Source: Cercis canadensis | Lineage: Eukaryota; Streptophyta; Magnoliopsida; Fabales; Fabaceae | Assembly: GCA_003255065.1 (NCBI GenBank) | Contig: QAOA01007971.1 | Location: 568,370 to 632,369, forward strand | DNA length: 64,000 nucleotides | Reading direction: 5' to 3' | Shown here: piece by piece, positions 46,380 through 58,119 of the stretch | How the letters are laid out: the number at the start of each line of letters is the position of its first letter | Numbering within the stretch: the stretch's first letter is position 1 | Made by a program: the position numbers and the translations under genes | The notes under the pieces: model-generated | Told to the model about the DNA's origin: nothing | The model's input: only the letters and a program-made list of their open reading frames with translations | Database searches by the model: none

Positions 46380-49267
46380 ATGGCTGCTCAATTTCTAGTT
46401 CTAGTCCTTTTTCTGCAATGCAGCTTCATAAAGACTTTATCACATTCTCACCCTTTGGATCCTCTAAATCCAGCTGAAATCAATAGAACAAGGCACATAG
46501 TTCAAAATTCTCACCTGGGTTCTCTTCCCAATCTGTCTTACCATTTTGTTGATCTTGAAGAACCAGAGAAAAAAGATGTCATAAAGTGGCTATCTTCAAA
46601 TAGAAAAGGCAACCCTATTCCTCGTCAAGCCAAGGTAGTGGTTCGAGCCAGGGGTGAGACCCATGAGCTGGTAGTGGACCTAACGAGAGGCTACGTTATA
46701 TCAGATAAAATCTACACTGGTCATGGCTACCCTCCTTTCACTTTCAATGAGCTATTCCAGGCCAGCCAATTGCCTCTCACACACCCCAAATTCATGGTTT
46801 CAATTCTCAAAAGGGGCTTGAATATGTCTGAAGTTTCTTGTGTACCATTCACAGTTGGATGGTATGGAGAGCAAATTACAAGAAGAGCCCTCAAAGTGGT
46901 GTGTTTTTATAGAGGAGGGTCAGTGAATGTTTGGGCAAGGCCCATTGAAGGGATTACTATGCTGGTTGACGTTGAGTTAATGAAAATTACAATGTACACA
47001 GATAGGTTTAGGGCCCCTTTGCCCAAAGCAGAAGGCACAGATTTTCAATCTTCAAAGAGCAAACCCAAGAATGTCTCTGCTTCTTTTAACAAATCAAATG
47101 GTGGGCTTACCATTAGAGGCCATACAGTGAAATGGGCTAATTGGATTTTCCATGTTGGGTTCAATGCAAGGGCAGGGGTGATTATTTCAACAGCTTCTAT
47201 ATTTGATGCAAGAAAACAAAAGTATAGAAGAGTGGTATATAGGGGTCATGTTTCCGAGACATTTGTTCCTTACATGGATCCTACACAGGAATGGTATTTC
47301 AGGACCTTCATGGACATTGGAGAATTTGGTTTTGGTCGTGCAGCCGATAGCTTGCAACCGGGGATTGATTGCCCAGAAAATGCAGTGTATATGGATGGAT
47401 TTATGGCTGGGGGTGATGGAGAGGTACAACAAGTGCCTAGGCCAATTTGCATTTTTGAGAGGTATACTGGGAATGTGGCTTGGAGGCATATGGAAATCAA
47501 TAATCCTGGAAAATTGGTAAGTTATTATATTGCTTTAGAACCATTTTTGGGTTTCCATTTGCAGAAGTGGTTAAAGGCATGTAAAATGTTTGGGTGTGTT
47601 TTTTTTGCAGATAAGAAACGGGGAGCCTGAAGTTACCTTGGTGGTCAGAATGGTTGCTACTGTGGGCAACTATGATTATATTCTTGATTGGGAGTTCCTA
47701 CGAAGTGGGAGTATTAAAGTTGGGGTAAGATTCTATTCTCATTTTACAAAGTAGTTTATGAATTCATAAATGTTCATATGGTTAATAGTTAGACCAAATA
47801 ACTTGTAACTGAACGATATTAAAATTATATTTGAGATTTATAAATTTCGTGTTCAAAAATAAAATCATCATATTTGAGTTCATGGACCACATTTAATATA
47901 ATTACGAGCATTAGTAAGTTACTATAATATTAGGTTGCAAGTGATATCCAAGTTACAATTATTGAGATGATATGTGGTGTTTGTTTTTATAGACTCACAT
48001 ATTAAGTAAATCATTTTAGTATGGTATTGATATCATTGAATAATTAAGGTTAGTATATTATTATATTTGATTAATTTTCAGATTGAAGTCAGGGTAAAAG
48101 NCATCATATTTGAGTTCATGGACCACATTTAATATAACTACGAGCATTAGTAAGTTACTATACTATTAGGTTGCAAGTGATATTCAAGTTACAATTATTG
48201 AGATGATATGTGGTGTTTGTTTTTATAGACTCACATATTAAGTAAATCATTTTAGTATGGTATTGATATCATTGAATAATTAAGGTTAGTATATTATTAT
48301 ATTTGATTAATTTTCAGATTGAAGTCAAGGTAAAAGGTTGTTTATTCTTGTTTGTGCAGGTAGCACTGACAGGTATAATGGAGATGAAAGCCGTTCCATA
48401 TACAAATAATGGTCAAATAACTGAAAGAGTGTATGGAACTTCAGTGGCAGACAACACCATTGCCAATAATCACGATCACTATCTGACCTACCATCTTGAC
48501 CTTGACGTTGACGATAACGGCAACTCCTTCGTCAACGCCAAACTGCAAACGGCGACAGCAACTGGGTCCCAGACACCAAGAAAGAGTTACTGGACGGTGG
48601 TTAGAGAAACCGCCAGGAGGGAAGCTGAGGCTAGGATCCGGCTCGGCTTGGAGCCAGCTGACTTGTTGATAGTGAATCCTAATAAGAAGACAAAGCTAGG
48701 CAATGAGGTGGGTTACCGGCTAATCCCTGCTCAGCCGATTACTTCTCTTCTGTCTGATGACGATTTCCCTCAGAAAAGGGCATCCTATACGAAGTATCAA
48801 TTATGGGTCACTGCCTATAACAAGTCAGAGAGATGGGCTGGAGGGTTCTACGCTGATAGGAGCCGAGGAGATGATGGCTTAGCCGTTTGGAGTCAGAGGT
48901 AAGTTATGTGGAGTCAAAGCATTTCATGTTTTGGTTTTTGCTAAGAAATGTCACAGAAACTTGGGAGTCTGATAGAGCTAGCCGAGTTGAAAATATATCA
49001 AGTTCATGCACCATAAGTCCACCACACAAGAAAGTTCTTATTATTATCTTTGGTTTTGATGGTGAAATTACATAACCAAAATTGAGTTAATAAAGTAGTT
49101 CTAACGGGTTTCATGGTTTATGCAGGAATAGAGAGATCGAGAACAAAGACATAGTTTTATGGCACACTATTGGGATCCATCACATTCCTTATCAAGAAGA
49201 TTTTCCAGCAATGCCAGCAGTTCATGGTGGATTTGAGCTGCGACCAGCTAACTTTTTCGAAAGTAGC
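46380..49267 (+). CDS. Primary (copper) amine oxidase, four exons
   Basis: Oxidises primary amines such as putrescine to aldehydes with release of ammonia and H2O2; secreted to the apoplast. Exons 46380-47516, 47611-47724, 48360-48898, 49126-49267 give 643 residues. The N-terminus is a hydrophobic signal peptide ([20 protein letters not shown]) followed by [11 protein letters not shown], the usual domain start. The active-site base is the Asp in [14 protein letters not shown] (about residue 312). The topaquinone Tyr is in VGNYDY (about residue 400). Copper ligands are the HDH at about 455-457 and a His in [11 protein letters not shown]. Intron 2 is inflated by an N-joined 235-bp duplicate (47866-48336), so its true length is probably shorter. 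The tail ends ANFFEK and stop in the assembled A run, slightly shorter than many relatives. Confidence 0.92.
47866..48336. repeat. Two 235-bp copies joined by a single N in an intron
   Basis: 47866-48100 and 48102-48336 have equal length and about four differences by eye, and they abut the N at 48101. Both include TTTTCAGATTGAAGTC near their ends. They lie wholly within intron 2 of the amine oxidase gene, so the coding frame is unaffected. Confidence 0.9.
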
Positions 49268-50345
49268 CCATTGCTTGAATAAAACGCTCTTCACTATTGA
49301 AAGCATGTTGATCTAATTGACCAACTCAATTGAATAATTATTGGTGAATTAAAGATCAACAATATTTTTATAAAAAAATGTTCAATAAAAATCAAATACA
49401 TGTTCTTTTATATTTGTGTGTGCTATGGAATCCTAAAAGCATGGAGTTAAAAATGGAAGATGTTATCAAATAGGATGAATTGTCTGAATTTTTATGCTAA
49501 TTAATGCATAAATGTTGTCTTCGTTTAATTATTGCATTTTAATAATTAAGGGTTAATTTCAATTTTCAACTTAATAGTTTGACTTTATTTTATTTTTCTA
49601 ATAGTGGTTTAAAATCCATCATTTTAAGGGAATGGAAGACTATTAGATAGGTCTATGCAAAAAACTCAGATATCATGTGGTAATGAATATAATTTAAGGG
49701 AATAGGGTTACACGTTTCAAATCATAGGACTATTATGTGCCGTAGAGAATGACTTAGCTTCAGAAAGAAGCAACTTAAATAACAAGTTCATGCCATCCCA
49801 ATCAATAGATCAATAAAACAATCTAGATTTAGCAAGTCAAGACGGCAACAATCAAGTTTTAACATTCAAAGGCACCACAAAAACATTGACGAAAATTCAA
49901 TCCCAAATTAATTCTTGATGTTGCGTGATTAGAAAGTTCAAGCTCTGGAATATAACATGATGCATATCTACTTGAGCCTAAGACTTTCAGAATAAAATAT
50001 TCATGGGAGACCACCTTACTTTATTTTTTTTAATAACGTAATATCGCAACGCCCTTTTTAGATGGGTGCTCAATTATGTGAAGTGGCAAAAAAAAATGTT
50101 TTAATTAAAAAAAATGATTGAATAAAATTAATAAAATCGCCACCAATCGATTTAATGCACGATTGGATGCCTAAAAATTTTTTTAGCCCAAAATAGCATG
50201 AAAATCCAACCAAACTAAATAAATGGAAAAAGAAATTTTCTCCCACAAGACAGTAACCAGCAACAGAACTTGGCAAAACATGAAGTCATGGATGAAATCA
50301 AACGTAAATTCGAGATCATCAATCAATGACAACGAATTTCGAAAT

Positions 50346-50393
<48 letters not shown>

Positions 50394-50720
50394 AAAAGTC
50401 GGCGTTTCGGCAATGGGACGAGTTTCACGTTTCGGAAACATACCCGAAACGGGTACAGCCCCAAAACTCATGTTTCGGTGCAACCTAGCTCAAAAGTCTT
50501 CACAATCCAATCTGTCTATAGTTATTTTGAGTTGAGGTCGGTATACGTCTACTTCAATTCATTTCACCAAGTGACTGGTGCACTTGCAAGACTCTTCCGT
50601 TGTCCAAGTTGACTAGGAACTCCTCTCACTATAGTACTTTCAGCATTATCCACTTTGATAGCTGCAACGAGTTTAATTAAATTGCTTTTTTTGTTACTTT
50701 AGCTTTTACCATATTTTTCT
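49268..50720. other. Spacer between amine oxidase and first lectin kinase
   Basis: 3' UTR and AT-rich spacer, with a pure A run at 50348-50391. The stretch at about 50189-50235 (AGCATGAAAATCCAACCAAA and onward) resembles part of the duplicated block near 11352 and 13530, suggesting a dispersed repeat. No gene is recognised. Confidence 0.45.
50348..50391. repeat. Poly-A run of about 44 bases
   Basis: A long uninterrupted A homopolymer. Length is likely inexact in the assembly. Confidence 0.85.
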
Positions 50721-50756
50721 GTGTTCTTTCTCACTAGTCTCTCTTTCCTACCAACA

Positions 50757-53102
50757 ATGGCTGTTACCACAACATCCCTTCTATCCTGTCTTACACTTTT
50801 TCTGTCCCTTCACTTCTCTAATGCTCAAATGAGATCTAATTCTATTGAACTGGGTTCTAGTATTGCTGCTGGCACCAATTCATCATGGCGATCACCCTCC
50901 GGTGATTTTGCTTTCGGGTTCTATCAACTTGTCACTGGCCACTTTCTTGTTGGAATTTGGTTTGATGAGATTCCTCAGAAAACTCTGGTTTGGTCTGTGA
51001 ACCGTGATGATCCAGCTCAAATTGGATCCAACATCAATCTTACACATAGTGGCCAATTTGTGCTCCATCATGCAAATGGGTCATCATTTTCAATCCACAA
51101 TGGAACAGATACAGCTTCTGCTTTGATGCAGGATGATGGCAATTTCATCTTGAAGAACTCAACGTCTGACATCATCTGGCAAAGCTTTGATTCACCAACA
51201 GACACAATTCTATTAGGCCAAAGTTTGAAAATGGATCAGAAGCTCTACTCCAATGCCAATGGAACACAAGATTACTCAACTGGGCAATACATGTTGGAGG
51301 TTCAACCTGATGGCAACATTGTTATATCTGCCTTTCGGTTTGGTGATCCTGGTTATTGGTATACTGGAAACTATGGCAATACAAGCCTTGTCTTTGACAA
51401 CAACACAGCTTTTCTTTATGCTTTCAATGGCACTCAAAACATATATAGTATGACAACGGCAGTGCCAAGTCCAATTGAAGATTACTATCATCGCGCAATA
51501 ATGAACGATCAGGGGAATTTCCTACAGTTGATTTACCATAAAGAGAATGGAAGTGAGTGGTCAGTTGTTTGGCAGCCTATAGATCAGCCATGCACAGTGA
51601 ATGCCATTTGTGGGCCTTATGGATTTTGCACTTCACCTGACAATAAGACAGTGAATTGTGATTGCTTGCCTGGCTATGTGACTTTGGATCCATATGCTCC
51701 CTCCAAAGGGTGCTATCCCAGTGTGGTGATGGACTTTTGTGCTGCAAATTCCTCTTCCTCAGACTTCAAGGTGGAGCGAATTGAAAATGCTGACATTCCA
51801 AATAGAGATTTTGCAGAGCTTCAAGTAATAGATTCTACTGATGTTGAGAGCTGCGTGAAGGCACTGATGGATGATTGTTTCTGTATGGCTGCAGTTTTCA
51901 TTGACAATGCTTGTCACAAGAAGAGGTTGCCTTTGTTAAATGGCAGAAGAAGCATTCCTGACACTAGCAATAGAGTTGCATTGATTAAATTTCCTTTAGT
52001 TGACAAAGACAATGGAAATGACTCAGACACTGTGTCTTGGGTTATTTTGCTAGTGGCCCTCTTGTCATGTTCCCTACTTGCTTTTGTCTTTGCAGCCACT
52101 ACCATTTATCATCACCCTCTATTTCAAGGTTGGATAAATAAAGTGCCACCTCCAAAGCCTATGGCAGTGGACATTAACCTAAAGGCATTTTCATTCCAAG
52201 AGTTGAGAGAAGCAACAAATGGTTTCAAGAGCAAACTCGGCCGAGGTGCCTCTGGTACAGTCTACAGTGGGATCTTAACCTTGGAGGGTGAACAGGTTGA
52301 GGTTGCTGTGAAACAACTTGAGGCAGTAGTGGAACAAGGTGAAAAGGAGTTTGTGACAGAAGTTCAAGTAATTGGTCTAACTCATCACAGGAATCTTGTT
52401 AGGCTATTGGGATTTTGCAATGAGCAGAATCATAGGCTTCTGGTTTATGAGCTTATGAGAAATGGGACATTGTCCAATTTCCTATTTGTGGAAGGGGATA
52501 AACCCAGTTGGGAAAATAGAGCCAAAAGTGTGCTTGAAATTGCTAGAGGTTTGTTATACTTGCATGAAGAGTGTGACCCCCAGATCATCCATTGTGACAT
52601 AAAGCCACAAAACGTTCTCCTAGACACAAATTATACTGCAAAAATAGCAGATTTTGGCCTGGCAAAGCTACTAATGAAAGATAAAACTCGAACGAGCACC
52701 ATGGTAAGAGGAACAATGGGATATATGGCACCAGAATGGCTCAAGAATGCTCCTGTCACTGCAAAAGTTGATGTCTACAGTTTTGGTGTCATGTTGCTGG
52801 AGATTATTTTTTGCAGAAGGCACATAGAGTTACATCAAATTGAAGAAGGAACAGAGGAAGATGACATGATACTTATAGACTGGGTTATGTATTTGGCAAA
52901 AGAAGGGATTTTAAGAGACAAAATGAGTCACGATCTTGAAGTAATGAGCGACTTCAATAGGTTTGAAAGAATGACAATGGTTGGGTTATGGTGCTTATGT
53001 CCTAACCCAACTCAGAGGCCATCTATGAAGAAGGTAACAGAGATGTTGGAAGGAAATTTGGAGATGGGTCTCCCACCGCTGATTGATGGGCAAATTTCTT
53101 AA
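50757..53102 (+). CDS. G-type lectin S-receptor-like Ser/Thr kinase (LECRK-like), copy 1
   Basis: An intronless plasma-membrane receptor kinase of 781 residues from the second in-frame ATG ([20 protein letters not shown]). That ATG gives a clean signal peptide; the ATG at 50721 would add 12 residues. In order: signal peptide; bulb-type mannose lectin (about 30-150, with [13 protein letters not shown] and [10 protein letters not shown] and [11 protein letters not shown]); EGF-like Cys cluster ([17 protein letters not shown]); PAN-like segment ([17 protein letters not shown]); one membrane span (about 427-450); kinase (about 475-770). The kinase has the [11 protein letters not shown] loop near 495, [19 protein letters not shown] and DFGLAKLL and YMAPEW. 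Cys precedes the catalytic Asp, so it is a non-RD kinase, a class often linked to immune sensing. It lies in tandem with the paralogue at 54238. Confidence 0.93.
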   Translation: MAVTTTSLLSCLTLFLSLHFSNAQMRSNSIELGSSIAAGTNSSWRSPSGDFAFGFYQLVTGHFLVGIWFDEIPQKTLVWSVNRDDPAQIGSNINLTHSGQFVLHHANGSSFSIHNGTDTASALMQDDGNFILKNSTSDIIWQSFDSPTDTILLGQSLKMDQKLYSNANGTQDYSTGQYMLEVQPDGNIVISAFRFGDPGYWYTGNYGNTSLVFDNNTAFLYAFNGTQNIYSMTTAVPSPIEDYYHRAIMNDQGNFLQLIYHKENGSEWSVVWQPIDQPCTVNAICGPYGFCTSPDNKTVNCDCLPGYVTLDPYAPSKGCYPSVVMDFCAANSSSSDFKVERIENADIPNRDFAELQVIDSTDVESCVKALMDDCFCMAAVFIDNACHKKRLPLLNGRRSIPDTSNRVALIKFPLVDKDNGNDSDTVSWVILLVALLSCSLLAFVFAATTIYHHPLFQGWINKVPPPKPMAVDINLKAFSFQELREATNGFKSKLGRGASGTVYSGILTLEGEQVEVAVKQLEAVVEQGEKEFVTEVQVIGLTHHRNLVRLLGFCNEQNHRLLVYELMRNGTLSNFLFVEGDKPSWENRAKSVLEIARGLLYLHEECDPQIIHCDIKPQNVLLDTNYTAKIADFGLAKLLMKDKTRTSTMVRGTMGYMAPEWLKNAPVTAKVDVYSFGVMLLEIIFCRRHIELHQIEEGTEEDDMILIDWVMYLAKEGILRDKMSHDLEVMSDFNRFERMTMVGLWCLCPNPTQRPSMKKVTEMLEGNLEMGLPPLIDGQIS

Positions 53103-53183
53103 GTAAATTTGTTTCTGCTTAATTTATGTTGTTTTGATCTTGTTTTAAGTTGTACCATTAGTTATTAGTTGAGATTTGTAATT

Positions 53184-53612
53184 GATTTTGCAATAGAATA
53201 AACCAAACTTTGTTAAGTATCTTTTTAGTATCATTGTTTATGTAAAGCATTTCAGTTCTAGGTGAGAATAGTTTCAAGTTTTACTCCTCTTTCTTCCCTA
53301 GCCAAAGTGGCAAACAAATAAAGATGTTTATTTTTGTGCCTTATCCTATTTATCATTTTTACTCCTCTTTCTTCATTTTGAATTAACTTATCATTCANGA
53401 TTTTGCAATAGAATCAACCAAACTTTGTTAAGTATCTTTTTAGTATCATTGTTTATGTAAAGCATTTCAGTTCTAGGTGAGAATAGTTTCAAGTTTTACT
53501 CCTCTTTCTTCCCTAGCCAAAGTGGCAAACAAATAAAGATGTTTATTTTTGTGCCTTATCCTATTTATCATTTTTACTCCTCTTTCTTCATTTTGAATTA
53601 ACTTATCATTCA
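53184..53612. repeat. Two 214-bp copies joined by a single N
   Basis: 53184-53397 and 53399-53612 are equal-length, near-identical direct copies abutting the N at 53398, just past the first lectin kinase stop codon. One difference was noticed (AATAAACC versus AATCAACC). The likely cause is unmerged contig ends. Confidence 0.92.
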
Positions 53613-54237
53613 GAAAAAAAAAAAAAAAATTTTGNAAAAAAAAAAAAAAAAAAAAATTGTGTGGCTTTGACTTCAATAAAGATGCTTGCAGGAGATATAC
53701 TTTAAAGAATGTAACACCATTAGGTTAGAATGCAATAATTGATAGTAAGCTATCAGATGCAGCTGTACTATACCAAAGTCTTAAGAGAAGAAGGTTAAAT
53801 ATTATAATTTTAAAACAGAAATTGACAATTTGAACAAGTAACTAACCTATACTTTTCTCCATCACCTTTTCTCTTTGTTTTGTTGGTCTAACCACGTAAA
53901 TTATGCCTTGCCTTTTTTTATTTTTGTTTTTTTCCATGTCAGTGTTTGCATCTATTTTGAGTAAGTAACTAAAATTTGTTAAGGAAATTGACGTAAGAGT
54001 CTATAATGGCATCATCAATAGACTTGGAATTTAAAATGGCCCTCTAGAGTCAAGAACACCATATTGGACTAGTTTGTGGGTCTGTAAATTTCCAATCCAA
54101 CTACTTGGGCTAGAAAATGACTTTGACAAGCTTCTGTGTGGTGTGTTTTTTTTCTACACAAGTTGGTTCCTCATATAGCCCTCCTTAGACATTTTCTTCA
54201 TTCGTTTTACTGTGTTCTTCTCCCCACATCAATTACA
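53613..54237. other. Spacer and leader before the second lectin kinase
   Basis: This starts with A/T homopolymers containing the N at 53635 and continues into the presumed promoter of the second kinase. No other gene is seen. Confidence 0.5.
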
Positions 54238-56610
54238 ATGGCTTTAACTATATTTCTTCCTTGTTTTCTTGCACTAGTTTCTTGCTTGAATGGCTTATAT
54301 GGCCAGAATTCTTCTTCAGTAATAGATTTGAATTCTAGCGTCACTGCTGGATCAAATTCTTCTTGGAAATCTGCCTCAGGTGATTTCGAATTCGGATTCT
54401 ACCCTATTTCCAATGGTCTCTACCTTTTGGGAATATGGTATGGGAAAATCCCAGAGAGAACACTAGTGTGGTACCAGAGTCCTCTTGTGGAAGCCAATTC
54501 CTTAATCCAATTGACTTCTGGAGGCCATCTTGTGCTAACATATCCAAATGGCAGCACTCTTCAGCAAATAGACAAAGGAGACAGTGCAAGTTCAGCTTCT
54601 ATGAAAGATGATGGCAACTTTGTCATGAAAGACTCCAACTTAAGAGATGTTTGGGAGAGCTTTGATTTTCCAACAGATACAATGTTACCAGGACAAGTCT
54701 TGAAAAAGGACCAGAAGCTCTATTCCAAGGGGAAAGGAGCTTTGAACTACTCACCTGGTAATTTCTCGTTATTCATGCAGAATGATGGGAATCTGCTGCT
54801 TTCTACTTACCAATATTCAGATCCTGCTTATTGGTACAGCTCAACAACATCATTCAGCAATGTGAGTTTGGTGTTTAATACCAGTGGTTTTTTGAACCTT
54901 GATAGTGGCACCACAAATGTTTATCTTCTTACAAAGAACATACCTGGCCCAGTAAAAGATTATTATTTCCGAGCTACAATTGATGAGAATGGAAATTTCC
55001 AGCAATATGCTTACCACAAAAGAAACGAAAGCGGGTGGAAGAGGGTTTGGAGAGCTATTGATGACCCCTGCAGAGTCAATGCTGTTTGTGGTGTAAATGT
55101 CATGTGCACTTCACCTGACAATGAAACTGTAAGGTGTGAGTGCATTCCAGGTTTTATCCCATTGGACCACAATGATGTGTCTCAAGGATGTCATCCAATA
55201 GCTGAAGTTAATTATTGTGCAAAACCTTCTATGATGAGCTTTCAGTTGGAGGTAATTGATGATGCTGATTTCCAATTTGATGGCTATACAGACTTTGGTC
55301 GAGTAACTAATGTCGACTTGGAGGGTTGCAAGATGTCTGTCATGGATGATTGTTCCATCATTGTTGCTACCTTCAATGCTTCAACCTCAACATGTATCAA
55401 GAAGAGGATGCCATTGCTGAATGCCAGAAAAAGTTCATCTTCGAAGGGGATTAAGGCACTTATCAAGGTTCCCAACGATATTAATGTGCCTGGTATATTA
55501 AAAGGTTCTGAAAAGAAGAATTTTAATGTAAGAGTTTTCCTGAAGGTTATGCTTGCAGTTACTGCAACCCTTGCTTGCTTGTTTGGAGCCTTAGCTGTCT
55601 ACTATCATCCATTAGCTCGAAGACTAATGAGAAGAAAAAAGTCTATGAATGCAAGTGCTATTGGAATCAACTTCAGAGAATTCACATTCCAGGAGCTTCA
55701 TGAAGCAACAGATGGATTTAGTAAGACTCTTGGTAAGGGATCTTCAGGCAAAGTCTACCGTGGCACTCTAATCATAGAAGATGTAGAGATTGCTGTTGCT
55801 GTAAAGAAGCTGGAAAAGAGGATTGAGAAAGTTGAAAAGGAATTCTTGACTGAGCTTAAGCTGATTGGCCGTACTCATCACAGAAATTTGGTGAGGCTTT
55901 TAGGCTTTTGCAATGAGGAAAGCCATCGCCTTCTAGTCTACGAGTTAATGCCAAATGGAGCACTGTCCACTTTCTTGTTTGGGCAGGAACAAAGACCTGG
56001 ATGGGGTCAGAGGATTGAAATGGCTCTTGGAATTGCAAGAGGCTTACTTTACTTACATGAGGAGTGTGACAGCCAAATCATACATTGTGATATCAAGCCT
56101 CAGAATGTGCTACTTGATGCCAATTACACCGCAAAGATTGCAGATTTTGGGCTTTCCAAGCTTCTGAACAAAGACCAAACTAGAACAAACACCAACTTTA
56201 GAGGGACAATAGGGTACATAGCGCCTGAATGGCTAAGGCGTGCACCAATAACTGCTAAAGTTGACATCTTTAGCTATGGAGTTCTATTACTAGAGATTAT
56301 TTGTTGCAAAAGGCATTTTGAATCGAGTGAGTTTGCGGAAGGAAGTGAAGAAGAAGATGCAGTTCTTTCAAATTGGGTTCTAAGGTGTATGATCTCTAAG
56401 AAACTAGAGCTAGTAGTGGGGCATGACTCAGAAGTACTGAATGATTTCCAGAGGTTTGAACAAATGGCCTTGGTTGGGTTATGGTGTATTCATCCAGACC
56501 CAGCTCTTAGGCCATCAATGAAGCAGGTGATGCAAATGCTAGAGGGAACCATGGCTGTTGGGATTCCACCACTGCTTTATGATGAGATGACAGCATATGA
56601 AATCTTATAG
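54238..56610 (+). CDS. G-type lectin S-receptor-like Ser/Thr kinase (LECRK-like), copy 2
   Basis: An intronless paralogue of the preceding gene. The start at 54238 (MALTIFLPCFLALVSCLNGL) gives a clean signal peptide and 790 residues; an in-frame ATG at 54136 would add 34 residues ahead of it and is less likely. Same layout: lectin domain (SASGDFEFGFYPI, VWESFDFPTDT), EGF-like cysteines (CGVNVMCTSPDNETVRCECI), PAN-like segment (CKMSVMDDCSIIVATF), membrane span (about 435-457), kinase with GKGSSGKVYRG near 499, [19 protein letters not shown] and DFGLSKLL and YIAPEW. Again Cys replaces the Arg of the RD motif. Ectodomain differences between the two are much larger than those in the kinase, as expected for diversifying receptors. 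Ligand unknown. Confidence 0.93.
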   Translation: MALTIFLPCFLALVSCLNGLYGQNSSSVIDLNSSVTAGSNSSWKSASGDFEFGFYPISNGLYLLGIWYGKIPERTLVWYQSPLVEANSLIQLTSGGHLVLTYPNGSTLQQIDKGDSASSASMKDDGNFVMKDSNLRDVWESFDFPTDTMLPGQVLKKDQKLYSKGKGALNYSPGNFSLFMQNDGNLLLSTYQYSDPAYWYSSTTSFSNVSLVFNTSGFLNLDSGTTNVYLLTKNIPGPVKDYYFRATIDENGNFQQYAYHKRNESGWKRVWRAIDDPCRVNAVCGVNVMCTSPDNETVRCECIPGFIPLDHNDVSQGCHPIAEVNYCAKPSMMSFQLEVIDDADFQFDGYTDFGRVTNVDLEGCKMSVMDDCSIIVATFNASTSTCIKKRMPLLNARKSSSSKGIKALIKVPNDINVPGILKGSEKKNFNVRVFLKVMLAVTATLACLFGALAVYYHPLARRLMRRKKSMNASAIGINFREFTFQELHEATDGFSKTLGKGSSGKVYRGTLIIEDVEIAVAVKKLEKRIEKVEKEFLTELKLIGRTHHRNLVRLLGFCNEESHRLLVYELMPNGALSTFLFGQEQRPGWGQRIEMALGIARGLLYLHEECDSQIIHCDIKPQNVLLDANYTAKIADFGLSKLLNKDQTRTNTNFRGTIGYIAPEWLRRAPITAKVDIFSYGVLLLEIICCKRHFESSEFAEGSEEEDAVLSNWVLRCMISKKLELVVGHDSEVLNDFQRFEQMALVGLWCIHPDPALRPSMKQVMQMLEGTMAVGIPPLLYDEMTAYEIL

Positions 56611-57493
56611 TCTGTGAATGTTGTGCTTTAGTTTCGATAATGTGTTTTCCAAGCTTTTGCCGGAAAAAAATTGTCCAGCAGTTTAAATGCCTTTTTGTTC
56701 TATAGGATGAGACTATATATAAACTTAGCTGCCTGAAGATGAATAAAGAAGCACACAAAATACCTCATTCTACATATATTCCTCTGTTCTCTTCTCTGTT
56801 TTTGATTTACTATGTTTTGTATGACATAATATATGTGAAGGAACTTGATCAGATAAACCAGATAATGTGAGCAAATATGATACACCAGAAGAGTCTGAGT
56901 CAATTCAAAGAAATATGTGCTTTTCGTTTGTTCGTAGTGTTTACTTTATCAGAATTATATTTCTTTAGATAAAAAGGATCAAGAGGTTTTGAGGGTATAC
57001 TTGGTAGAGGTAAGAATGAAAATTGGAAAACAGATGGATTAGAAATTTGGGATATACTAGTTACACTACGATTATATTTTTATTTTCTTTCCCTCCTTTA
57101 AGGGAGTGAACCAGTCATATCATTACTTAATGGCAAGATTGACAACATAATCAAAGTAAATATTCAAAATATCACAAGGAAAAAAAAAAAAAAACTCAAA
57201 TAACCCTAATTCTTAGTTACTAGGAGAATATATCCAACTTGCAGCCAAAGTAATCCAACACCAAGGGATGATAAAGCCCTAATCGATCCAACTAAGAAGA
57301 AACTAAAGCCCCCAAAGCCAAGCCGTAATCTGAAATAACAAAAGATTAACTCTGAAATTGTATGAACGTGAATAACTAATACAATTACAATAAATCTCTT
57401 TCAAATCTATACAGAGCTTTCTGTCAAGAATGATATAATCAATAATCTGGTTAAAATCTAAAAAATAGAAATAATGAATGAATTGGAAAAGAA
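56611..57493. other. Convergent spacer
   Basis: 3' UTRs of the second lectin kinase and the RING gene, with an A run at about 57180-57194. No gene is recognised. Confidence 0.5.
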
Positions 57494-58119
57494 TCAAGAT
57501 GGCAGTTGGTGACGGCACATTAGGCAAGAGGAACTAGTGCTGAGGCAACGAAGAATACAAGCTTTATGGTAAACATGCGAGCATGGCGTGCGAACAACCT
57601 CAGATATTCCAATTCCATCATCATCATCATCATCATGGGCAGGCAGAACTTGTTCAAGCAAATAGTACAGCGTTTTGCCTCACAACATGAAGCATCATCA
57701 ACCTTGAGTTTCTCCAAAGAATCAACGGAGCTTGATGCATCAGTACTGGGTGTGCTGGTCACGGCAAGCTTCACAACCAAAGTTAACATGCCACAACGAC
57801 ATCGTTGGGAGTTGGCGGTGAGCATGTCTTTAGCAGTGGAGACTAGTTGAGGCAAACCAGCGTCCAATAGCTCAGGGGGAATGTCCATGGAGGGTAACAA
57901 ATCGTGAATCATAGGAAATTCGCCGAATTCACATAACAGGTCGCAGGGGACATAGAAGGATTGGTTGGACGAGGTAACTGAGGGCTGGCCAAAGGTTTTG
58001 GCAACACGGGTGTAGCAAAAATTGATGTTGAAGAAATCGCAGCATTCCAAGGTAGGCAAGATTTGGTTTTGTTCTTGGACTGGGGTGATTTCAAGGTGAT
58101 CAATATTGAAGGACTCCAT
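57494..58119 (-). pseudogene. RING-H2 zinc-finger protein with a frame break (left arm)
   Basis: A putative E3 ubiquitin ligase. From the ATG at 58119 (MESFNIDHLEITPVQEQNQI) the frame runs about 160 residues to CEAKRCTICLNK, the first RING cysteine pair. It then leaves the RING frame. The remainder is found in another frame: DDDDDDGIGISEVV, then TPCSHVYHKACILRC and SCLMCRHQLPS, ending with TGA at 57494-57496. Together these would supply the eight RING-H2 ligands. In this copy a single-base loss just after CTICL (TTGAACAA where TTGGAACAA would fit) is the likely cause, next to a GAT/ATG triplet run at about 57616-57636. It may be a real pseudogene or a base error. A second copy starts at 63905 in the right arm. 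Confidence 0.65.

Noticed and set aside
47187-47500. Minus- and plus-strand overlapping frames
   Set aside because: Shadows of the amine oxidase first exon.
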